This document shows positions 8,937 to 18,026 of a stretch of 64,000 nucleotides of DNA, piece after piece. Within the stretch, counting starts at the first letter, position 1; every line of letters starts with the position of its first letter. The stretch comes from Pseudomonas helleri. GTDB lineage: Bacteria; Pseudomonadota; Gammaproteobacteria; Pseudomonadales; Pseudomonadaceae. The stretch is taken from contig NZ_JYLD01000010.1 of assembly GCF_001043025.1 (NCBI RefSeq), forward strand, positions 124,001 through 188,000, read 5' to 3'. A model generated the notes under the pieces. It saw only the letters and a program-made list of their open reading frames with translations, was not told the DNA's origin and searched no databases. A program made the translations under genes and the position numbers.

Positions 8937-11216
8937 TTAATAAGGCTTGATCGCCGCCGGGTTCATCATGCGCGTCAGGCCCATGTTTTTCAGGGCCAGC
9001 TGGATGGTACTGCGGATGACTTGCGGGTTGTCGATGGTCATGACTTCAGCCAGCAACTCCTTGGCCCGGCTCAGGCTAACCTGGCGCAACATCCACTTCA
9101 CCTTGGGCAAGTTGGTGGCGTTCATCGACAGGCTGTCAAAACCCATGGCCATCAACAAGATCGCAGCCGCCGGGTCACCGGCCATTTCACCGCAGATACT
9201 CGCAGGCTTGCCTTCGGCGTGGGCGTCACGCACCACCGCCTGCAAGGCTTGCAGCACGGCCGGGTGCAGGTAGTCGTACAAATCGGCCACCCGCGGGTTG
9301 TTGCGGTCCACCGCAAGCAGGTACTGGGTCAAGTCGTTGGAACCTACCGACAAAAAGTCCACCTGACGGGCCAGCTCTTTGGTCTGGTACACCGCCGCTG
9401 GGACTTCGATCATCACGCCAATCGGCGGCATCGGCACGTCGGTGCCTTCGTCGCGCACTTCACCCCAGGCACGGTGCAGCAGGTGCAGGGCTTCTTCGAG
9501 TTCGTGGGTGCCGGAGATCATCGGCAGCAAGATGCGCAGGTTGTTCAGGCCTTCGCTGGCCTTGAGCATGGCCCGGGCCTGCACCAGAAAGATTTCCGGG
9601 TGGTCGAGGGTCACGCGGATCCCGCGCCAGCCCAGGAACGGGTTGTCTTCTTTGATCGGGAAGTACGACAGCGACTTGTCGCCGCCAATGTCCAGGCTGC
9701 GCATGGTCACCGGCTGCGGATGGAAGGCCGCCAACTGCTCGCGATAAATCGCCAGTTGCTCTTTTTCGCTCGGGAAACGCTGGTTGATCATGAACGGCAC
9801 TTCGGTGCGGTACAGACCTACGCCTTCTGCGCCCCGCTGTTGCGCGCGCGCCACATCGGCCAACAGGCCGGTGTTGACCCACAGCGGCATGCGGTGGCCG
9901 TCCGGGGTGATGCACGGCAGCTCGCGCAGGGCGTCGAGGCCCTGGGACAACTGGCGTTCTTCTTCAACTACGTCGGCGTATTGCTTGCGCAACACGTCGC
10001 TGGGGTTGGTGTAGACCTCACCGTGGTAGCCGTCGACGATCAACTGGATGCCGTCGACCTTGGAGTACGGCAGGTCAACCAGGCCCATCACGGTCGGGAT
10101 GCCCATGGCACGGGCCAGAATCGCCACGTGGGAGTTACCCGAACCCAATACCGAAACCAGGCCCACCAGCTTGCCTTCAGGCACTTCGCCGAGCATGGTC
10201 GCGGTCAGTTCTTCACTGACCAGAATGGTGTTGTCGGGGTAGACCATGGTTTGCTGGTGATCGTGCTGCAAATAGGCCAGCAAGCGGCGCCCGAGGTCAC
10301 GCACGTCCGACGCCCGCTCGCGCAGGTAGTCGTCGTCCATCAATTCGAAACGGTTGACGTGATCAGTCACCACCTGACGCAGCGCGCCCTGGGCCCACTG
10401 ACCGGTCTTGATCACATTTTTGACTTCGCTGCCCAGCGAGGCGTCGTCGAGCATCATCAGGTACACGTCGAACAGCGCCTGCTCTTCGGGGCGCAGTTGC
10501 GTGGCGAGCTTTTTCGACACCGCGCGCATGTCGTTGCGCACGCCTTCGAGGGCGTTTTTGAACAGCGCTATTTCGGCAGGAATATCGGTGATGGTCTTGT
10601 CGGGCACCACGTCCAGATCGGCCGGAGGCAGCATGACCACCGCGGTACCGACCGCGGCGCCGGGCGAACCGGGCACGCCGACGAACTTGGCTTCCTGGAT
10701 ACCTTTGCCCTGACGCCCCAGGCCACGAATCGACCCCGTGGCTTCTGCGTGGGCAATAACCCCGGCCAATTGCGCGCTCATGGTCACGAGGAAGGCTTCT
10801 TCACCTTCATCGAACTGGCGGCGTTCTTTTTGCTGAATGACCAACACCCCCACCACACGGCGGTGGTGGATAATCGGCGCGCCGAGGAATGAGGCATAGC
10901 GCTCCTCACCGGTTTCGGCAAAGTAGCGGTAGCGCGGGTGATCGGCGGCGTTTTCGAGGTTCAGAGGCTCTTCGCGGGTACCCACCAGACCGACCAGGCC
11001 TTCGTTGGGTGCCATGCTGACTTTGCCGATCGAGCGCTTGTTCAAGCCCTCGGTGGCCATCAGTACAAAACGGTTGGTCTCTGGATCAAGCAAATAGACC
11101 GAGCAGACCTGGCTGCCCATGGCCTCTTTGACGCGCAACACAATAATCCCCAACGCCGCCCTGAGATCTTTGGCAGCGTTTACTTCCTGGACGATCTTGC
11201 GCAGCGTATTGAGCAT
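8937..11216 (-). CDS. ptsP: PEP-protein phosphotransferase of the nitrogen PTS (EI-Ntr)
   Basis: 759 aa. It autophosphorylates from PEP and passes phosphate to NPr (PtsO) and on to PtsN, linking nitrogen/carbon status to regulation. An N-terminal GAF sensor domain (about 15-160) is followed by the PTS enzyme I N-domain. The phospho-His363 lies in GSGNSHVAILARAMGIP, and a C-terminal PEP-binding TIM barrel contains RSLDIGGDK and SICGEMAGDP. It lies 21 bases downstream of rppH on the same strand, so the pair is an operon. Confidence 0.95.
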   Translation of the reverse strand: MLNTLRKIVQEVNAAKDLRAALGIIVLRVKEAMGSQVCSVYLLDPETNRFVLMATEGLNKRSIGKVSMAPNEGLVGLVGTREEPLNLENAADHPRYRYFAETGEERYASFLGAPIIHHRRVVGVLVIQQKERRQFDEGEEAFLVTMSAQLAGVIAHAEATGSIRGLGRQGKGIQEAKFVGVPGSPGAAVGTAVVMLPPADLDVVPDKTITDIPAEIALFKNALEGVRNDMRAVSKKLATQLRPEEQALFDVYLMMLDDASLGSEVKNVIKTGQWAQGALRQVVTDHVNRFELMDDDYLRERASDVRDLGRRLLAYLQHDHQQTMVYPDNTILVSEELTATMLGEVPEGKLVGLVSVLGSGNSHVAILARAMGIPTVMGLVDLPYSKVDGIQLIVDGYHGEVYTNPSDVLRKQYADVVEEERQLSQGLDALRELPCITPDGHRMPLWVNTGLLADVARAQQRGAEGVGLYRTEVPFMINQRFPSEKEQLAIYREQLAAFHPQPVTMRSLDIGGDKSLSYFPIKEDNPFLGWRGIRVTLDHPEIFLVQARAMLKASEGLNNLRILLPMISGTHELEEALHLLHRAWGEVRDEGTDVPMPPIGVMIEVPAAVYQTKELARQVDFLSVGSNDLTQYLLAVDRNNPRVADLYDYLHPAVLQALQAVVRDAHAEGKPASICGEMAGDPAAAILLMAMGFDSLSMNATNLPKVKWMLRQVSLSRAKELLAEVMTIDNPQVIRSTIQLALKNMGLTRMMNPAAIKPY

Positions 11217-11237
11217 GGCTCGGGGTCGAACTCCGTG

Positions 11238-11717
11238 TCAGGCGCGCGTTAATAGGCGCGGTGCAAGTTCTTTGAGCGCGCGACGGTAGACCTCGCGCTT
11301 GAATGTCACCACCTGGCCCAACGGATACCAATAGCTGACCCAGCGCCAGCCATCGAATTCCGGTTTACCGGTTAAATCCATCCGCACCCGTTGCTCATTC
11401 GAGACCAGGCGCAGCAAAAACCACTTTTGCTTCTGGCCGATGCACAGCGGTTGGCTGTGGGTACGGACCAGGCGTTGCGGCAAACGATAACGCAACCAGC
11501 CTCGCGTGCAGGCGAGTATTTCTACATCTTCGCGTTCCAGGCCAACTTCTTCGTTCAGCTCGCGATACAAGGCGTCTTCCGGCGTCTCATCAGGGTTGAT
11601 TCCGCCCTGTGGAAACTGCCACGCGTCTTGATTGATACGGCGAGCCCACAGTACCTGTCCGGCATCATTTGTCAGAATAATCCCGACATTAGGACGGAAA
11701 CCATCGGGGTCGATCAC
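11238..11717 (-). CDS. rppH: RNA pyrophosphohydrolase (Nudix)
   Basis: 159 aa. It removes pyrophosphate from 5'-triphosphorylated mRNA to trigger decay by RNase E. The Nudix box GGINPDETPEDALYRELNEE fits GX5EX7REUXEEXGU. The frame is open further upstream, but the GTG at 11717 gives the family N-terminus (M)IDPDGFRPNVGI and has GAGG eight bases before it. First gene of an rppH-ptsP operon, divergent from the HAD phosphatase gene. Confidence 0.94.
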   Translation of the reverse strand: MIDPDGFRPNVGIILTNDAGQVLWARRINQDAWQFPQGGINPDETPEDALYRELNEEVGLEREDVEILACTRGWLRYRLPQRLVRTHSQPLCIGQKQKWFLLRLVSNEQRVRMDLTGKPEFDGWRWVSYWYPLGQVVTFKREVYRRALKELAPRLLTRA

Positions 11718-11860
11718 GGCAACAACCTCGCAAACGCATGTCGCCGCATTGTTCCACAAAGGTTGTGAAAGCAGCAACGCGCCTTCCTGCCTTATGTGCA
11801 CTCTTATTAAAAGACCGTATTCTTGTGGGCTTTCAACCGACAGCTCAGCGGGTAATTGCA

Positions 11861-12517
11861 ATGCGTTTGGCTTTATTCGACTTGGACAACACCCTTTTAG
11901 GCGGCGACAGCGACCACGCGTGGGGCGATTACCTCTGCGAACGCGGCATTCTCGACGGTGACGCCTACAAAGCCCGTAACGACGAGTTTTACAAGGATTA
12001 CCTGGCCGGCAAGCTCGACAATGCCGCCTATCTTAATTTCAGCATGGAAATTTTTGGCAAAAATGACATGGATCAACTCGATCAATGGCACCGAGAATTC
12101 ATGCACGACTGCATTGGCAAACTGATGCTGCCAAAAGCCCAGGCACTGTTGGCCAAACACCGCGACGCGGGCGATACGCTGGTGATCATCACCGCGACCA
12201 ACCGTTTTATCACCGCACCCATTGCGGCAAAGCTGGGCGTGGAACATTTGATCGCCACTGAATGCGAGATCGTTGATGGCCGTTACACCGGCCGCAGTAC
12301 CGACGTGCCGTGCTTCCGTGAAGGCAAAGTGACACGCCTGAACCGCTGGATGGCAGAAAACGGCCACAGCCTCGAAGACAGCTACTTTTACAGCGATTCG
12401 ATGAACGACCTGCCATTGCTGGAGCAAGTGACCCACGCCGTGGCCGTCGACCCGGATGAAAACTTGCGGGCAGAAGCGGTTAAACGTGGCTGGCCAGTGA
12501 TTTCGCTGCGCGATTAA
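11861..12517 (+). CDS. HAD-superfamily IB hydrolase (phosphoserine phosphatase-like)
   Basis: 218 aa. The catalytic motif FDLDNTLL gives nucleophile Asp7 and general acid Asp9. Motif II is the IITATN stretch (about residue 103) and motif III/IV are the KVTRL lysine and the YSDSMNDLPLL acidic pair. The PSPase-like IB family dephosphorylates small phosphorylated metabolites; the substrate is not evident. The frame extends 41 codons upstream, but ATG at 11861 is the family start. The location beside rppH-ptsP is conserved in Pseudomonas. Confidence 0.88.
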   Translation: MRLALFDLDNTLLGGDSDHAWGDYLCERGILDGDAYKARNDEFYKDYLAGKLDNAAYLNFSMEIFGKNDMDQLDQWHREFMHDCIGKLMLPKAQALLAKHRDAGDTLVIITATNRFITAPIAAKLGVEHLIATECEIVDGRYTGRSTDVPCFREGKVTRLNRWMAENGHSLEDSYFYSDSMNDLPLLEQVTHAVAVDPDENLRAEAVKRGWPVISLRD

Positions 12518-12524
12518 ACCCAAT

Positions 12525-12593
12525 CCTGTAGGAGCGAGCTTGCCTCGCGATCTTTAAAGTCAAAAGATCGCGAGGCAAGCTCGCTCCTACAGG
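12525..12593. repeat. REPIN, GTAGGAGCGAGC subtype
   Basis: Two inverted copies of GTAGGAGCGAGCTTGCCTCG joined by a short AAAGTCAAAA-like spacer. It lies just after the HAD gene and just past the end of the convergent small membrane protein gene, where it could also stop or stabilise transcripts. Confidence 0.9.
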
Positions 12594-12599
12594 GGGTGG

Positions 12600-13028
12600 T
12601 TAAACCGGTTTTGCGCCCATCATGGCCGCAATCGCAATAAAGCAAATCGCACAAAAAGCCGCCAGCACCACGGTAAAGCCCGGGTGTTTGGCCATTCGCC
12701 CCAGCCGCAAGCGGTTGAGGCGTACCAACAGCCACAACCAGCTCAAGCCACCCAGCAGGTACAAACTGCTCCCGCCCAGCAACCACAGCTGGCTCAGCGG
12801 CCAACCCGCCATGTGCACCAAAAACCAGCCACTCACCGGCAGCGCCAGCAGGCACAGGCCCATCAGCCCCCAGAGAAACGCCCACGGGCGGCGCACCAGG
12901 CCACCCGCCAGGAAGGCGTCACCGGCACGCCGACGGCGAATCACCACAACCAGCAATACAAGCGCACTGACAAACAGCAGCAGTGTCGACACGCCATGCA
13001 GCAGTTTTAACGCGGTGAACGTTTCCAT
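12600..13028 (-). CDS. Small four-helix membrane protein, DUF2269-like
   Basis: 142 aa, almost all hydrophobic, with four predicted membrane segments (about 5-30, 50-72, 78-102 and 115-140). The opening LKLLHGVSTLLLFVSALVLL resembles DUF2269-type proteins. No catalytic motif is seen. It is transcribed away from the REPIN and lies 40 bases downstream of ilvA on the same strand, so the two may share a transcript. Function unknown. Confidence 0.75.
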   Translation of the reverse strand: METFTALKLLHGVSTLLLFVSALVLLVVVIRRRRAGDAFLAGGLVRRPWAFLWGLMGLCLLALPVSGWFLVHMAGWPLSQLWLLGGSSLYLLGGLSWLWLLVRLNRLRLGRMAKHPGFTVVLAAFCAICFIAIAAMMGAKPV

Positions 13029-13068
13029 TTGATTTATCTCTTGAGCCGTTCAATCAGCGTAGCGTTTA

Positions 13069-14583
13069 TCAGCCAAGAAACAGCTGATACGCCGGGTTAT
13101 CGCTTTCATCCCAGTACGGATAGCCGATTTCCGCCAGCGCCGCAGGCACCAGATGGCGTTCATCGGCGGGCACTTGCAGACCGGCCATCACCCGGCCATC
13201 TGCCGCGCCATGGTTGCGGTAATGGAACATCGAGATGTTCCAGCGCCCGCCCAGCTTGCTGAGGAAGTTGAACAGCGCCCCCGGGCGTTCCGGGAATTCA
13301 AAGCGGAACAGCAACTCATCGCTGACCTTGGCCGCGTGCCCGCCCACCATGTGGCGGATGTGCAATTTGGCCAGTTCGTTTTCAGTCAGGTCGACCACCG
13401 GGAAGCCCTGCTCGGCCAGGCTGGCCAGCAATGCGCTACGCGGGTCGTTCTCGGGATGGGTCTGCACCCCGACGAATATGTGGGCTTCGCTGCCGGTGTG
13501 GTAGCGATAGTTGAATTCGGTGATCTGGCGTTTGCCGACCGCCTGGCAGAACGCCTTGAAGCTGCCCGGCACCTCGGGGATGGTCACGGCTATGATCGCC
13601 TCGCGACCTTCACCCAATTCGGCCCGCTCGGCCACATGGCGCAAACGGTCGAAGTTAACGTTGGCGCCCGAGTCGATGGCCACCAGCGTCTGGCCGCGCA
13701 CACCGCGTTGCTCGACGTATTTTTTGATCCCGGCCACGCCCAGCGCACCCGCAGGCTCGGTGATCGAGCGGGTGTCATCGAAGATGTCCTTGATGGCCGC
13801 GCAGATTTCATCGGTGCTCACGGTGATGACTTCGTCGACGTAGTCTTTGCAGATATCAAACGTGTGCTGGCCGATCTGGCCCACGGCAACGCCGTCGGCG
13901 AAGATCCCGACGCTTGGCAAGACCACGCGCTCACCGGCCGCCATCGCGGCTTGCAGGCAGTTGGAGTCATCGGGCTCGACGCCAATGACTTTAATATCTG
14001 GCCGCAGGTACTTCACATACGCCGCAATACCGGCAATCAATCCGCCACCGCCCACCGGCACGAAGATCGCATCCAGCGGCGTCGGGTGCTGACGCAGAAT
14101 TTCCATCGCCACGGTGCCCTGCCCGGCGATGGTGTGCGGGTCATCGTAGGGATGTACGTAAACGTAGCCTTTTTGTTCAACCAGTTGCAGCGAGTACGCC
14201 AGGGCTTCCGGGAAGGAGTCACCGTGCAGCACCACAATACCGCCACGTGAACGCACGCCTTCAATCTTGATCTCGGGGGTGGTTTTGGGCATTACGATGG
14301 TGGCTTTCACCCCCAGCACCTTGGCGGCCAGCGCCAGGCCTTGTGCATGGTTACCGGCCGAAGCGGTGACGACGCCGCAGGCACGCTCGGCGTCGGTCAA
14401 TTGCGTGAGCTTGTTGTAAGCGCCACGAATCTTGAACGAAAACACCGGCTGCAAATCTTCGCGTTTGAGCAAAATCTGGTTGCCCAGACGCGCAGACAAT
14501 TGATTGGCAGGCTGCAATGGGGTTTCTACCGCGACGTCATAAACGCGCGAGGTGAGTATCTTCTTAACGTACTGTTCGAGCAT
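13069..14583 (-). CDS. ilvA: Threonine ammonia-lyase, biosynthetic
   Basis: 504 aa. A PLP enzyme converting threonine to 2-oxobutanoate, the committed step of isoleucine synthesis. PLP Lys51 lies in FSFKIRGAYNK and the phosphate-binding loop is VGGGGLIAGI. The catalytic domain (about 1-325) is followed by two ACT-like regulatory domains (about 325-504), as in the isoleucine-inhibited biosynthetic enzyme rather than the short catabolic form. It is divergent from rpiA. Confidence 0.95.
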   Translation of the reverse strand: MLEQYVKKILTSRVYDVAVETPLQPANQLSARLGNQILLKREDLQPVFSFKIRGAYNKLTQLTDAERACGVVTASAGNHAQGLALAAKVLGVKATIVMPKTTPEIKIEGVRSRGGIVVLHGDSFPEALAYSLQLVEQKGYVYVHPYDDPHTIAGQGTVAMEILRQHPTPLDAIFVPVGGGGLIAGIAAYVKYLRPDIKVIGVEPDDSNCLQAAMAAGERVVLPSVGIFADGVAVGQIGQHTFDICKDYVDEVITVSTDEICAAIKDIFDDTRSITEPAGALGVAGIKKYVEQRGVRGQTLVAIDSGANVNFDRLRHVAERAELGEGREAIIAVTIPEVPGSFKAFCQAVGKRQITEFNYRYHTGSEAHIFVGVQTHPENDPRSALLASLAEQGFPVVDLTENELAKLHIRHMVGGHAAKVSDELLFRFEFPERPGALFNFLSKLGGRWNISMFHYRNHGAADGRVMAGLQVPADERHLVPAALAEIGYPYWDESDNPAYQLFLG

Positions 14584-14715
14584 CGGAAAGCTTCACTGGG
14601 CGGTTAGCAGGGACCAAGGAGTCTACCCCAGCGTTTACACGGGCGACCATACGAATCCAAAGGTTTTAGTTATACTCCACGCCCTTCTGTTTACCCTTCC
14701 CGCCCCGGAGCCCGC

Positions 14716-15387
14716 ATGACCCAGGATCAACTCAAACAAGCCGTAGCCCAGGCGGCTGTCGACTTCATCCTCCCGAAACTGGATGACAAGAGCATCGTTG
14801 GGGTCGGCACCGGCTCCACGGCCAACTGCTTCATTGACGCGCTGGCCTTGCACAAAGGCGCTTTCGACGGTGCCGTGGCCAGTTCCGAAGCCACCGCCGC
14901 ACGCCTCAAGGGCCACGGTATTCCTGTGTACGAGCTGAACACCGTGAGCGATCTGGAGTTCTACGTGGACGGCGCCGATGAGAGCGACGAACACCTCAAC
15001 CTGATCAAAGGCGGCGGCGCCGCCCTGACCCGTGAAAAAATCGTCGCGGCCGTGGCCAAAACCTTTATCTGCATCGCTGATGCCAGCAAGCTGGTGCCAG
15101 TGCTGGGCGCGTTCCCGCTGCCGGTTGAAGTGATCCCGATGGCCCGCAGCCACGTGGCCCGCGAACTGGTCAAACTGGGCGGCGACCCGGTGTACCGCGA
15201 AGGTGTGCTGACGGACAACGGCAACATCATTCTTGACGTGCACAACCTGCAAATCGTCGACCCGGTGAAACTGGAAACTCAGATCAACGCCATCGTCGGT
15301 GTGGTGACCAACGGTTTGTTCGCTGCGCGCCCGGCGGACCTGTTGCTGCTGGGGACGCCTGAAGGCGTGAAAACCCTGAGCAAATAA
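14716..15387 (+). CDS. rpiA: Ribose-5-phosphate isomerase A
   Basis: 223 aa. It interconverts ribose-5-phosphate and ribulose-5-phosphate in the pentose phosphate pathway. Visible motifs are GTGSTANCFIDAL (about 29-41), DGADE (about 82-86) and KGGGAALTREKI (about 95-106) with the catalytic acids. Length is normal for RpiA. The TATACTCC stretch near 14671 could serve as a -10 element. Confidence 0.96.
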   Translation: MTQDQLKQAVAQAAVDFILPKLDDKSIVGVGTGSTANCFIDALALHKGAFDGAVASSEATAARLKGHGIPVYELNTVSDLEFYVDGADESDEHLNLIKGGGAALTREKIVAAVAKTFICIADASKLVPVLGAFPLPVEVIPMARSHVARELVKLGGDPVYREGVLTDNGNIILDVHNLQIVDPVKLETQINAIVGVVTNGLFAARPADLLLLGTPEGVKTLSK

Positions 15388-15396
15388 CCCGTAACC

Positions 15397-15465
15397 GTGC
15401 AGGAGCGAGCTTGCCTCGCGATCTTTTAAACGATCAAAAGATCGCGAGGCAAGCTCGCTCCTGCG
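15397..15465. repeat. REPIN, GCAGGAGCGAGC variant
   Basis: Inverted arms identical to the common family except that the outer GTAG is GCAG on both sides, so the change has been made symmetrically. It sits between the convergent ends of rpiA and an SdiA-regulated-type gene. Confidence 0.85.
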
Positions 15466-15475
15466 CGGTGTTGAT

Positions 15476-16384
15476 TCAGGGCTTTTTGAACACGTAAAAC
15501 AGGTTCGGCTCACTCACCAGATACAACGTCCCTTCGTCGTCCATGGCGACACCTTCCGCTTGCGGCACTGACTCTTGCAGACCATTGCGGCCCTTTTTCA
15601 GCGACAACGTGCTGAACGGGCGGCCACTGATGTCCAGTTCCAGCAGCAACTTCGATTCATCCGACAGCGCCAGCAAATGGCCGCTGCGCTCATCAAACTG
15701 CAAGCTCGACAAATCACGCACAAACAGTCGCGCATCACGTCGCGGGTTGGTAATCACGTGGGTGGCATAGGGTTGTTGCGGGTTGTCATGGGGAAAGCCG
15801 CGCACTTCGTAAATCAGCATCGGGTCGCGCTCTTTGGTCACAAACAGGCGCTTGCCTGCCGAATCGTACGCCAGCCCTTCGAACCCTTTGTTGCCCGACG
15901 GGCTGATGCCCAAGGTCAGTTGCTCGGCATCTGCGGCATTGAGCTCGCGGGTGGCCTCGTCGATTTTCACTTTGATCAGGCGCTGGGTGTATTCATCGGT
16001 GATCACGTAGGTGTTCTCATCAATGAACTCTATGGCCTCGGCATCACCAAACCCGGTCAGTTTTATCCGCCGCACTATCCGCCCATCCAGCGATAACTCC
16101 ACCAGCTCCGGGTTTTTATTGGTCACGGTAAACAGGCTTTTGCGCACCGGGTCGTAGGTCAGGGCCGAGACATTGTCTTCAAGCCCCTCAATCACCCGGC
16201 CTTGCAGCACCGCACGGTAATCGCCCAGGTTGATGGCATTCGGGTTGGCAGGCTGCCACAGCAGGCTGAGGTTGAACCAGGTTCGGTCGAACAGGCGGTA
16301 ATGCTGGGCCGCGAAACCCGCGGCCAACAGCGCCACGAGCAACACGCCCAGAAAAAGCGGGGTAGAACGGCTGACACGCGACAT
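15476..16384 (-). CDS. SdiA-regulated domain protein (YjiK-like), copy 1
   Basis: 302 aa. One N-terminal membrane segment (about 8-27) anchors a periplasmic beta-propeller-like domain. Typical family stretches are ALTYDPVRKSLFTVTNKNP, GFEGLAYDSAGKRLF and a C-terminal EGVAMDDEGTLYLVSEPNLFY. The family was named from an SdiA-regulated E. coli gene; the biochemical role is not established. It is a paralogue of the gene just upstream (16457-17389), sharing order of motifs and the same ending. No strong ribosome-binding site is visible. Confidence 0.85.
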   Translation of the reverse strand: MSRVSRSTPLFLGVLLVALLAAGFAAQHYRLFDRTWFNLSLLWQPANPNAINLGDYRAVLQGRVIEGLEDNVSALTYDPVRKSLFTVTNKNPELVELSLDGRIVRRIKLTGFGDAEAIEFIDENTYVITDEYTQRLIKVKIDEATRELNAADAEQLTLGISPSGNKGFEGLAYDSAGKRLFVTKERDPMLIYEVRGFPHDNPQQPYATHVITNPRRDARLFVRDLSSLQFDERSGHLLALSDESKLLLELDISGRPFSTLSLKKGRNGLQESVPQAEGVAMDDEGTLYLVSEPNLFYVFKKP

Positions 16385-16456
16385 AAGGACAAGCTCTTGA
16401 AAAATCAGTCGGATGAAATATCACGGCTGCATGAATTCAAGCTTAATCCGTCATGG

Positions 16457-17389
16457 CTATTTGGCTTTCTTTTCGAAACGGTAGAAAAGATTGGGCTCGC
16501 TGACCATGTACAAGGTGCCGTTGTTATCAATCGCCACGCCTTCGGCCCGAGGGATGGTGCTCTTGAGGCCATTGAAGCCGCGCAGCAGGGTCATGAAGCT
16601 GACCTGCTCGCCCAGTTCATCGAGCTCCAGCAGCAGGTGTGAATCGGCCGAAAGCACCAGCGTGTGGCCCGTGCGCGGGTCAATGCTCAGACCCGACAAG
16701 TTGCGCAGGTCGAGCTCATCGCTCGGCACTTTCTGCTTGTTGCCCAAAAGGGTCTGGCTACCGTCGCTTTTCCACACATACATCGCCGGTGGGCGCTCTT
16801 CACCCAGCAGCAACTGCTGACGGCGCGGGTCCCAGGCAATGGCCTCGAAGGCTTTGTTCTGATCTTTGGAAGGGCCAAGGTCGTACTTGGGGAAGTCCTT
16901 GATGTTCAGGGTCTTGGTATCGGCGTCGACTTTGACGATGGTCAATAAATGATCACGCTCATCGACGATACCCAGCAGGCCGTTCTCCATCACGGTCAAG
17001 CCTTCAGGGTTGCTCCAGCCCTCCAGGGGGATTTTGCGCAGCACATCGCCCTCAAGGCTGAGCTCAACCAGAAACGGGTTTTTGCCCATGACTGAAAACA
17101 GCGTGTTGGTCTTGGGGTTATATGACAGGTCCGAGGCCTCGTCCTTCTCCAGCCCTGTCATCGGCTTGCCATCAATGACCACGCGGTAGTTTGGCAGCCA
17201 GACACTCTCATTTTGATCGTTCTGGCTCTCGAACTGCTCCAGCACCCACAGTGCACCCCGGTCGTCCCAATGCAGAATTGACGCGATCCCATAGAACAGC
17301 GCAGCCAGCAGAAAAAGCCAGGAATACCAACGCAAGCGAAAGCGCGAAGGTCGCGGGTCAGACGAGGTCTGCAGAGGGTCTGTGGCCAT
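16457..17389 (-). CDS. SdiA-regulated domain protein (YjiK-like), copy 2
   Basis: About 310 aa, with a membrane segment (about residues 20-38) and a beta-propeller-like outer domain. It ends EGVAIDNNGTLYMVSEPNLFYRFEKK, very like copy 1 downstream. The start is uncertain: ATG at 17389 (MATDPLQ) or 17401 (MITLMATD), or further upstream in the open frame; 17389 is used because it gives a normal length for the pair. The two genes lie 72 bases apart on one strand and are probably an operon born by tandem duplication. Confidence 0.8.
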   Translation of the reverse strand: MATDPLQTSSDPRPSRFRLRWYSWLFLLAALFYGIASILHWDDRGALWVLEQFESQNDQNESVWLPNYRVVIDGKPMTGLEKDEASDLSYNPKTNTLFSVMGKNPFLVELSLEGDVLRKIPLEGWSNPEGLTVMENGLLGIVDERDHLLTIVKVDADTKTLNIKDFPKYDLGPSKDQNKAFEAIAWDPRRQQLLLGEERPPAMYVWKSDGSQTLLGNKQKVPSDELDLRNLSGLSIDPRTGHTLVLSADSHLLLELDELGEQVSFMTLLRGFNGLKSTIPRAEGVAIDNNGTLYMVSEPNLFYRFEKKAK

Positions 17390-18026
17390 TAACGTGATCA
17401 TCCAGGAAATTTTGCTACGTCTAAATAACACAAAGCGGGCAAAATCGATTGCCCCTCCCGCGGGTATTATGCAGAGAGTGTGTGAAATTATTGCTAAGAA
17501 GCACCGCCCTCGGTTCTCCTTCGATAGAGCGCTGCCTCAACTCAGCCCTTGCAACTTACCTGCCCGAATACATCAGCACATTCGTAGGAGTTGTCTTTAA
17601 TTATTTGAAGTAACAAGCGCGCATTCATCCAACCCCCTTTTAAAAATCCACATTTGGTTTAAATGACGTACGACTTGTGCCCACGTCTTTAACACATTCC
17701 CTCGCCTGCTAATTATTCACAAACCCCCTAGACTGCCGCCGCTCACGTCACATTAAACGTCTTGCCAGTAGGAACTTTCTGAATATGACTCAGAGATTAA
17801 TAATTGCAAGATCGCTCCTTGACACTCTTGCAGCAAGACTCTTATCTAATAAACAACCTGACTCACCCGCACCCAACCTCACTATTGAACACGCTATAAC
17901 GGTGCACACGGATTGTTAAACCGATTACTCCGGTAACACAGCACCCGCGCCCTTGGACGCCACCGTCCGGACTCACTCAATTGCCGTGCTCTGTGCCGCC
18001 TAAAAGTTAGACAGGAGTTTACATTT
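17390..18026. other. AT-richer intergenic region
   Basis: About 640 bases without a convincing gene between divergent units. It is visibly richer in A and T than its flanks and should hold promoters for both the SdiA-regulated pair and the two-domain protein. A 44-codon frame at 17785-17919 is listed separately. ACAGGAG at 18011-18017 is the ribosome-binding site of the following gene. Confidence 0.6.
17785..17919 (+). CDS. Possible small protein of 44 aa
   Basis: ATG at 17785 is preceded by TAGGAAC about a dozen bases upstream. The frame encodes MTQRLIIARSLLDTLAARLL followed by a polar, Pro-containing tail ending HTDC. The first 20 residues could form an amphipathic helix. No family is recognised. 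It could equally be chance in an AT-rich region; codon use is not clearly that of a Pseudomonas gene. Confidence 0.2.
   Translation: MTQRLIIARSLLDTLAARLLSNKQPDSPAPNLTIEHAITVHTDC

Noticed and set aside
9021..10892. 623-codon plus-strand open frame
   Set aside because: Complement of ptsP; His- and Gln-rich shadow of a GC-rich real gene with no family features.
13153..14250. 365-codon plus-strand open frame
   Set aside because: Antisense of ilvA; mirror of conserved codons.
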